Shown: piece after piece, positions 7,171 to 11,310 of the stretch
Position numbering within the stretch: position 1 is the stretch's first letter
Layout: the number at the start of each line of letters is the position of its first letter
Source of the DNA: Pseudomonadota bacterium
GTDB lineage: Bacteria > Pseudomonadota > Gammaproteobacteria > Xanthomonadales > Rhodanobacteraceae
Length of the DNA stretch: 11,310 nucleotides
Assembly (NCBI GenBank): GCA_021783385.1
Contig: JAJXTX010000046.1
Span: forward strand, 2,302-13,611
Direction: 5' to 3'
The notes under the pieces: model-generated
Told to the model about the DNA's origin: nothing
The model's input: the letters and a program-made list of their open reading frames with translations, nothing else
Database searches by the model: none
Program-made: the position numbers and the translations under genes

Positions 7171-7647
7171 GTGATCATGGTGATGCTTGCGTTGCTGGTG
7201 CGCGGCCTGCTGGTGCTGCTGTTTCTGCCGTTCAGCGCGCTGGACAAGCTCCTCAATCACCGACAGGCGGTGGAGCAGGCGCGGCAGGGCGTGGGTTCGG
7301 CGGCGCTGGCGCCGGTGATGATCTGGATGGGTCTGGGCATCGAAGTGGGCATGTCGCTGGCGATCCTCACCGGCGTGGCGGATCGGCTGGCCGCCTTCGT
7401 CCTGGCCGGCTACTGCATCGTCACCGCGCTGCTGTGGAAGCGCTTCTGGAAGGTTCCGGATTTTCGGCTGCGGGGCGCCAGCAAGGGCCGTGACTTGTTC
7501 TGGGACTTTCTGAAAAACCTTGCCTTGGCGGGTGGATTTCTGCTGCTGACGACGGGCGGCACGGCGGCGGGCGTGCTGCGCTTCCTGGCCCATCCGCTGG
7601 CCTCCTCGCATCCCTATGCGCTGACCGATCCGGGACATCCGCCATGA
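7171..7647 (+). CDS. DoxX-like integral membrane protein
   Basis: Small inner-membrane protein of 158 residues with four predicted hydrophobic helices at about 5-24, 47-66, 73-89 and 117-136 (counted from the GTG at 7171). A conserved-looking glutamate sits in helix 2 (E58). A polar stretch (90-116) with FWDFLKNLALAGG before the last helix is typical of DoxX/DoxD-type proteins. Family knowledge: DoxX relatives include a subunit of archaeal thiosulfate:quinone oxidoreductase, but most bacterial members have no known role. Start choice: GTG 7171 has an AGGTG (7160-7164) six nt upstream; ATG 7177 is the alternative, 12 nt from the same site. The longer open frame upstream, back to 6922, lies in the divergent region and has no support. 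The stop overlaps the next start as ATGA (7644-7647). As first gene of the plus-strand arm it may be the membrane component serving the neighbouring oxidoreductases, but this is inference. Confidence 0.85.
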   Translation: MIMVMLALLVRGLLVLLFLPFSALDKLLNHRQAVEQARQGVGSAALAPVMIWMGLGIEVGMSLAILTGVADRLAAFVLAGYCIVTALLWKRFWKVPDFRLRGASKGRDLFWDFLKNLALAGGFLLLTTGGTAAGVLRFLAHPLASSHPYALTDPGHPP

Positions 7648-8087
7648 CTGACCAGCCGAGCGTGCCTTACTGGCATCTGTGGACCGACGCTGCCGGCGTG
7701 AGCCACCAGCGGCGCTGCGCGATGACCGAATTCGCATGGAGATCCATGCAGCCGCCGGCCGCTCCGCAGTGGCAGGGCGAAGCGCGGCATGGCGCGATGA
7801 CGATGGTGGTCACGGTGCAGCCGGTCGGCTGGGTCGGTTGCTGGCACGAGAACCCGAAGCCGCAGTGGATCGTGCCGCTGACCGGGCGCTGGTTTGTCGA
7901 GTCGATGGACGGCACGCGCACCGAGATGGCTGCCGGTGAATGGTCGTTCGGTGGCGATCAGGGTTGTCGGGAGGTGGACGGACGCAGGGGGCATCGGTCC
8001 GGCACGCTGGGCGAGGTGCCGGCGGTGCTGCTGGTGATCCAGCTTGACGATGCACCGGCGCCCGCCTCGCCGTGCGGCTTCCGGTGA
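7644..8087 (+). CDS. Cupin-like small protein
   Basis: Cytoplasmic protein of 147 residues. The central part has the look of a cupin beta-barrel: GCWHENPKPQW at 65-75 with H68 as a possible ligand, the turn PLTGRWFVES (78-87), and EMAAGEWSFGGD (94-105), in which the glycines and the acidic residue sit as in cupin motif 2. H117 follows in a GRRGH context. The classic HxH pair of metal cupins is not complete, so metal binding is uncertain. It could be a sugar isomerase-like or sugar-binding accessory protein, or a small-molecule sensor; I cannot assign a reaction. It is translationally coupled to the DoxX gene by the ATGA overlap. Its stop codon lies inside the GGTGA that probably serves as ribosome binding site for the lactonase gene, so the two are tightly linked in expression. 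Confidence 0.75.
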   Translation: MTDQPSVPYWHLWTDAAGVSHQRRCAMTEFAWRSMQPPAAPQWQGEARHGAMTMVVTVQPVGWVGCWHENPKPQWIVPLTGRWFVESMDGTRTEMAAGEWSFGGDQGCREVDGRRGHRSGTLGEVPAVLLVIQLDDAPAPASPCGFR

Positions 8088-8093
8088 TCGGCG

Positions 8094-8996
8094 ATGGACG
8101 GTTTCGAGATCGTCGATCCGGTCTTCGCGCACTACCTGCTGGCGAATGCGTCGCTGGAGGAACTGGCCGGCGGCTTCCGCTGGATCGAGGGCCTGGTGTG
8201 GATGGGTGACGCCGGCTGCCTGCTGTTTCAGGATCTGCCGCGCAACCGCACCCTGCGCTGGATCGAGGATGCCGGGGTGTCCGTCTATCGCGCGCCGTCG
8301 CACTACGCCAACGGCCAGTGCCGCGACCGGCAGGGTCGGCTGATTTCCTGTTCGCATCGCGATCGCTGCCTCTATCGCACCGAGCTCGACGGCAGCCTGA
8401 GCCGGCTGATCGATCGGCATGCGGGGCGTCGGCTCAACGCGCCGAACGACGTCACGGTGAAGTCGGACGGCTCGATCTGGTTCACCGATCCGCTTTACGG
8501 CATCCAGAGCGACTACGAGGGCGGCCGCCAGACTTCCGAGCAACCGCCGGCGCTGTATCGCCTCGATCCGGCAGCGGGCCGGATCGTGCTGATGGCGGGC
8601 GATTTCGATGGTCCCAACGGCCTCGCGTTTTCCCCGGACGAGCGCCGGCTGTACGTGAGCGAGACCGGCGATCAGACGCGCGACGATCCGCGGCAATACA
8701 TCCGCGCGTTCGACGTCGCTGCCGACGGCGCGCTGCACGGCGGCGGCGTCTTCCACAAGGTCGCGCCCGGCTACACCGACGGCCTGTGCGTGGACGAGGA
8801 TGGCAACGTATGGGCCAGCGCCGCCGACGGCGTGCACTGCATCGCCCCCGACGGGCGGCTGCTGGGCAAGCTGCGCGTGCCGCACCGGGTCTCGAACCTC
8901 ACCTTCGGCGGAGCGCAGCGCAATCGCCTGTTCATCGGCGGCTCGCACACGCTGTACGCCATCTTCCTGAATCGACGCGGCGCGCTGCGGTGGTGA
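8094..8996 (+). CDS. SMP-30/gluconolactonase family lactonase
   Basis: Probably hydrolyses an aldonolactone (glucono- or xylonolactone) to the aldonate with a divalent metal. The protein has 300 residues, the usual size for a six-bladed SMP-30 propeller. Metal-ligand positions of the family can be matched: E32 in WIEG, N175 in GPNG and D229 in YTDG, with the substrate-side N118 in NAPND. The block SDGSIWFTDPLYGI (124-137) is highly characteristic of bacterial gluconolactonases. There is no signal peptide, so it should act in the cytoplasm, the same compartment as the SDR dehydrogenase that would form its substrate. The ATG is preceded by GGTGA (8083-8087), which includes the stop codon of the cupin gene, at 6-nt spacing. 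Its TGA stop overlaps the GTG start of the VOC gene. Gluconolactonase activity is the best guess; related lactonases acting on other sugar acids or even organophosphates share the fold. Confidence 0.9.
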   Translation: MDGFEIVDPVFAHYLLANASLEELAGGFRWIEGLVWMGDAGCLLFQDLPRNRTLRWIEDAGVSVYRAPSHYANGQCRDRQGRLISCSHRDRCLYRTELDGSLSRLIDRHAGRRLNAPNDVTVKSDGSIWFTDPLYGIQSDYEGGRQTSEQPPALYRLDPAAGRIVLMAGDFDGPNGLAFSPDERRLYVSETGDQTRDDPRQYIRAFDVAADGALHGGGVFHKVAPGYTDGLCVDEDGNVWASAADGVHCIAPDGRLLGKLRVPHRVSNLTFGGAQRNRLFIGGSHTLYAIFLNRRGALRW

Positions 8997-9874
8997 CGGC
9001 CGGCGGATCGCCGTCGCTGTGCCGGCTGCTGCGCTGTGTTCTGGTCAGCCGTGACGCCGAACGGCTGGCGACGTTCTACGAGCAGGCACTGGGCTGCCGG
9101 CGAGTGGCACGGGCGCTTCGCGCGGGGGCCGCTTTCACGGCCGCGACCGGCGTCGCCGGCGGGGCGCTGAGCATCACGCTGGAGCTGGGCGCCCAGCGCA
9201 TCGAGCTGCTGCAGTTTGCGCTTCCCGGTCGGCCCTATCCGGCCGGCACGCTGGCTTCGGATCTGCTGTTCCAGCACTGCGCGGTGGTGGTCCGCGACAT
9301 GCGTGAAGCCTTTCACCGATTGTCGGCGGTGGGCGGCTGGACGGCCATCTCCAGGCACGGCCCCCAGCGGTTGCCGGTCAGCTCCGGCGGGGTGACCGCC
9401 TTCAAGTTTCGCGATCCCGAAGGCCACCCGCTGGAGCTGCTGGCGTTTCCGGCGGCCGGGCTGCCGGCGCACTGGCGGCAGGCGCCGCACAGCGATCCAT
9501 GTCTTGGCATCGACCATACGGCGATCAGCGTCGCGGATGGCGCAGCCAGCGTGGCCTTCTATCAGGCGCTCGGGCTGCGCGTGGCGGGCGCCTCGACGAA
9601 TGCCGGCGCGGAGCAGGCAAGCCTCGACGGCCTGCCCGGGCCGCAGGTCGAGGTGACCGCGCTGGCCGCGGAACAGGCCACGCCGCACCTGGAGCTGCTG
9701 TGCTATCGACGCACGCAGCCAGGCGCACCCGCGGATGTCGGCCCCAGCGACATCGCGGCAACGCGGCTGTTGTGGCAGGCGCGCAGCATCCCCGGCACGC
9801 GATCCCGCGCCGGTGATCCGCAGGCGCTGGCCGATCCCGACGGGCACCGGCTGCTGATCGTTGCAGCCGGGTGA
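8993..9874 (+). CDS. Two-domain VOC (glyoxalase/dioxygenase-fold) protein
   Basis: Protein of 293 residues in the vicinal oxygen chelate fold, formed by two consecutive domains at about 12-152 and 171-292. Domain 1 shows the helix DAERLATFYEQALGC (21-35), a beta strand with H95 (FQHCAVVV) and the closing strand FRDPEGHPLELL (139-150) with E148. Domain 2 starts with IDHTAISV (173-180), where H175 is at the usual first metal position, and ends with the shortened ADPDGHRLLIV (280-290). Domain 1 has arginine/cysteine where its first ligand would be, and domain 2 lacks a glutamate at its last strand, so a full metal site is doubtful in either domain. It may be an isomerase, lyase, dioxygenase relative or binding protein; the reaction is unknown. 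The start GTG 8993 forms a GTGA overlap with the lactonase stop; the frame stays open upstream, but the overlap and the domain boundary favour this start. It is the last gene of the arm and converges with the GH39 gene. Confidence 0.83.
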   Translation: MTAGGSPSLCRLLRCVLVSRDAERLATFYEQALGCRRVARALRAGAAFTAATGVAGGALSITLELGAQRIELLQFALPGRPYPAGTLASDLLFQHCAVVVRDMREAFHRLSAVGGWTAISRHGPQRLPVSSGGVTAFKFRDPEGHPLELLAFPAAGLPAHWRQAPHSDPCLGIDHTAISVADGAASVAFYQALGLRVAGASTNAGAEQASLDGLPGPQVEVTALAAEQATPHLELLCYRRTQPGAPADVGPSDIAATRLLWQARSIPGTRSRAGDPQALADPDGHRLLIVAAG

Positions 9875-9902
9875 GATGGCCACAAACTGCGCCGGCCATT
9901 CC

Positions 9903-9926
9903 GTGCACCCGTGCACCCGTGCACCC
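9903..9926. repeat. Tandem repeat, three copies of GTGCACCC
   Basis: Three perfect, directly adjacent copies of an 8-bp unit just downstream of the VOC stop codon. Each unit contains the palindrome GTGCAC. The unit is immediately followed by GTTCGC, so the CCCGTTCGC that closes the array (9924-9932) recurs at 9947-9955. It is non-coding on either strand in any supported frame and may vary in copy number by slippage. Confidence 0.8.
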
Positions 9927-9950
9927 GTTCGCTGCTTCACCCATCGCCCG

Positions 9951-9987
9951 TTCGCCCTGAGCGTAGCGAAGCGAAGTCGAAGGGTGA
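9951..9987. repeat. Imperfect hairpin repeat (dispersed, REP-like) at gene convergence
   Basis: TCGCCCT at 9952-9958 pairs with AGGGTGA at 9981-9987 (one G-T pair). The interior contains the mini-hairpin GCGAAGC (9966-9972) and repeats of GCGAAG. From general knowledge, sequences with this CCCTGAGC...GTCGAAGGG core recur in intergenic gaps of many high-GC proteobacteria, often next to stop codons. It lies in the 131-nt gap between the convergent VOC and GH39 genes. It may help end transcription from both sides, though no T-run follows. Confidence 0.5.
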
Positions 9988-10005
9988 CAGGTAACAGGCG
10001 CAACC

Positions 10006-11310
10006 TCAGCAGGCGAAGTGAATCACCGCCACCGATTGCGGCGGCAGCTCCAGCTCGATCACATGGCTGCCACGCTTGCCGGCGAACTTCAGCGGCTCGG
10101 CCTGCAGCTTCGACACCTCATGCAGCTCGTCGACCATCGCGGCGCTGAGGTATTCCGGCTTGCCCATCTGCTCCCAGCGGCGCTTGGCGTTGGCATGCAC
10201 CAGGTCGATCCGCTGCAGCGAGCCGGATGCCTTGCTGCCACCGCCCTTGAGCGTGAACGACACCGCCTCGCTGGCGACAGGATGCCGCGGCAGCGCGAAA
10301 TTGGTGAGCACCACGGCCGCCGACTTGTCGCCGCGCACCAGCCAGGCATCGACCGTGGCGTGCGTCCCTTGCACCGGCATCAGCGCGCTGCCCAGACCGT
10401 GCAGCAATTCGAAGGCGCGGTATGCCGGTTTGGCGATGCCGTGGATGTTCAGCAGCCCGAAGCCGCCATGGAAGGGTACCGAGGGAAAGTAGTTTTCCTC
10501 GAAGATGTCGGAGAATGTCCAGTAGCTGTAACCCTGCACCAGACCGTTCGCCTCCAGCACGGTCTTCACGATGAAGGCGGCGGCATACGGGTCATCGTGC
10601 ATCGGGTCGCGCGGATTGGACGAGGTGCACCACTCGGTGTAGTACAGCGGCAGTTTGCCGGCCTGCTTGCGCACCGCGCGCGCCTCCTCGCGCAGCGCGC
10701 TGCGCGTGCTTTCGGCCAGCTGCGTCTCGGTGTCGTCGCCCGGCTGGCCGAATGAATCGGTCGGATAGTGATGGGTGCTGACGAAGTCGACCGGCAGCCC
10801 GTTGGTCGTGCAGAAATCGAGGAAATCGGTGACCCACGCGTTGTCCGCCGTGGCCGGGCCGCCCACCTGCAGCGCGCTGTCCACCGTCTTGATCGCCTCG
10901 ACGGTGTAGCGGTACAGCGCGAAATACTCGCTCTGGCTGCCGCTGCCGAACGCGGTGAGGTTGGGCTCGTTCCAGACCTCGAAAAACCACTGCCGCACCT
11001 CGTCGATGCCGTAACGATCGACCCAGTGGCGGACCAGCTTGTGAATCAGCACCGACCACTGCGCCAGATCCTTCGGCGCGCTGACGTTGGCCCGGTAGTG
11101 GAAGATCGTCTGGCCGCTGGATGACAGCGCCGAGGGCATGAAGCTCAGTTCGACGAAGGGCTTCATGCCGATCGACAGCAGAAAGTCGAAGATCTGGTCG
11201 GCGTTGAAGAACGAATAGAGCAGCTCGTCGCTCTGGCAGATCAGCGTGCCCATGTCGTCGCACAGGATGCCGTGGAAGCGCACGTGGCGCATGCCGAGTT
11301 CGTCGTGGGC
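10006..11310 (-). CDS. GH39-family glycosidase, beta-xylosidase-like (5' partial)
   Basis: Retaining glycoside hydrolase of clan GH-A; GH39 members release xylose or iduronate from the non-reducing end. The frame runs past the right edge. The residues before the ATG at 11292 (AHDELG, then MRHVRFHG) continue the family's conserved strand, so that ATG is internal. About 435 codons are visible, and members usually have about 500 or more, so the N-terminus with any signal peptide lies outside the window. The acid/base glutamate is in EVWNEPNL (codon 10966-10968). The nucleophile is in YYTEWCTS (codon 10633-10635), 111 residues later, close to the spacing in characterised xylosidases. THHYP (about 190 residues into the visible part) and WTFSDIFEE, then a C-terminal beta-sandwich-like part after about residue 320, also fit. 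It converges with the VOC gene, so it is not part of that operon. Beta-xylosidase is the most likely activity; other GH39 substrates are possible. Confidence 0.9.
   Translation of the reverse strand, partial: AHDELGMRHVRFHGILCDDMGTLICQSDELLYSFFNADQIFDFLLSIGMKPFVELSFMPSALSSSGQTIFHYRANVSAPKDLAQWSVLIHKLVRHWVDRYGIDEVRQWFFEVWNEPNLTAFGSGSQSEYFALYRYTVEAIKTVDSALQVGGPATADNAWVTDFLDFCTTNGLPVDFVSTHHYPTDSFGQPGDDTETQLAESTRSALREEARAVRKQAGKLPLYYTEWCTSSNPRDPMHDDPYAAAFIVKTVLEANGLVQGYSYWTFSDIFEENYFPSVPFHGGFGLLNIHGIAKPAYRAFELLHGLGSALMPVQGTHATVDAWLVRGDKSAAVVLTNFALPRHPVASEAVSFTLKGGGSKASGSLQRIDLVHANAKRRWEQMGKPEYLSAAMVDELHEVSKLQAEPLKFAGKRGSHVIELELPPQSVAVIHFAC

Noticed and set aside
7614..8948. Minus-strand open frame of 444 codons opposite the cupin and lactonase genes
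   Set aside because: No domain is recognisable, and it overlaps genes with good family motifs and coupled starts and stops on the plus strand.
8771..10003. Minus-strand open frame of 410 codons opposite the VOC gene
   Set aside because: It runs antisense to two VOC domains and through the tandem repeat region; the translation shows no fold or motif.
10018..10755. Plus-strand open frame of 245 codons opposite the GH39 gene
   Set aside because: Antisense shadow of a gene with both catalytic glutamates and family-typical spacing.

Overview
This is a GC-rich, densely coded bacterial window with nine protein-coding genes, seven complete and two cut by the window edges. I see no RNA gene, insertion sequence, CRISPR array or phage gene. 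The high GC content, the kinds of protein present and a dispersed repeat with a CCCTGAGC...GTCGAAGGG core suggest a gammaproteobacterium near Xanthomonadales (a Rhodanobacter/Dyella-like organism). That placement is an inference and was not tested.

Left part (1-4445): the end of an ABC exporter half-transporter (+ strand, N-terminus outside the window) faces a large cytoplasmic c-di-GMP signalling protein on the - strand. This protein reads GAF-GAF-PAS-GGDEF-EAL, and both catalytic motifs and the inhibitory RxxD site are intact.

Centre (4493-9874): a divergent cluster that looks like oxidative sugar metabolism. On the - strand, a short-chain dehydrogenase strongly resembling Bacillus glucose 1-dehydrogenase is followed after 39 nt by a cytoplasmic GMC-family flavoprotein. 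The c-di-GMP gene lies only 47 nt further downstream on the same strand. On the + strand, a DoxX-like membrane protein, a cupin-like protein, an SMP-30/gluconolactonase and a two-domain glyoxalase-fold (VOC) protein are packed with 4-nt overlaps or a 6-nt gap. A 221-nt divergent region separates the two arms and carries several inverted repeats. The clearest functional reading is aldose to aldonolactone (SDR), then lactone to aldonate (SMP-30). The GMC enzyme would perform another sugar or polyol oxidation. DoxX, cupin and VOC are accessory proteins of unknown role.

Right part (9875-11310): a short convergent intergenic region with a three-copy 8-bp tandem repeat and an imperfect dispersed hairpin repeat, then a GH39 glycosidase (beta-xylosidase-like, - strand) whose N-terminus lies outside the window. 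It could supply free sugar to the oxidative genes, but it is convergent with them, so it is not in their operon.

The individual families are known. What deserves a second look is the combination: dehydrogenase, flavoprotein, DoxX, cupin, lactonase and VOC, with a c-di-GMP enzyme next door. I do not see a clearly new molecular machine.
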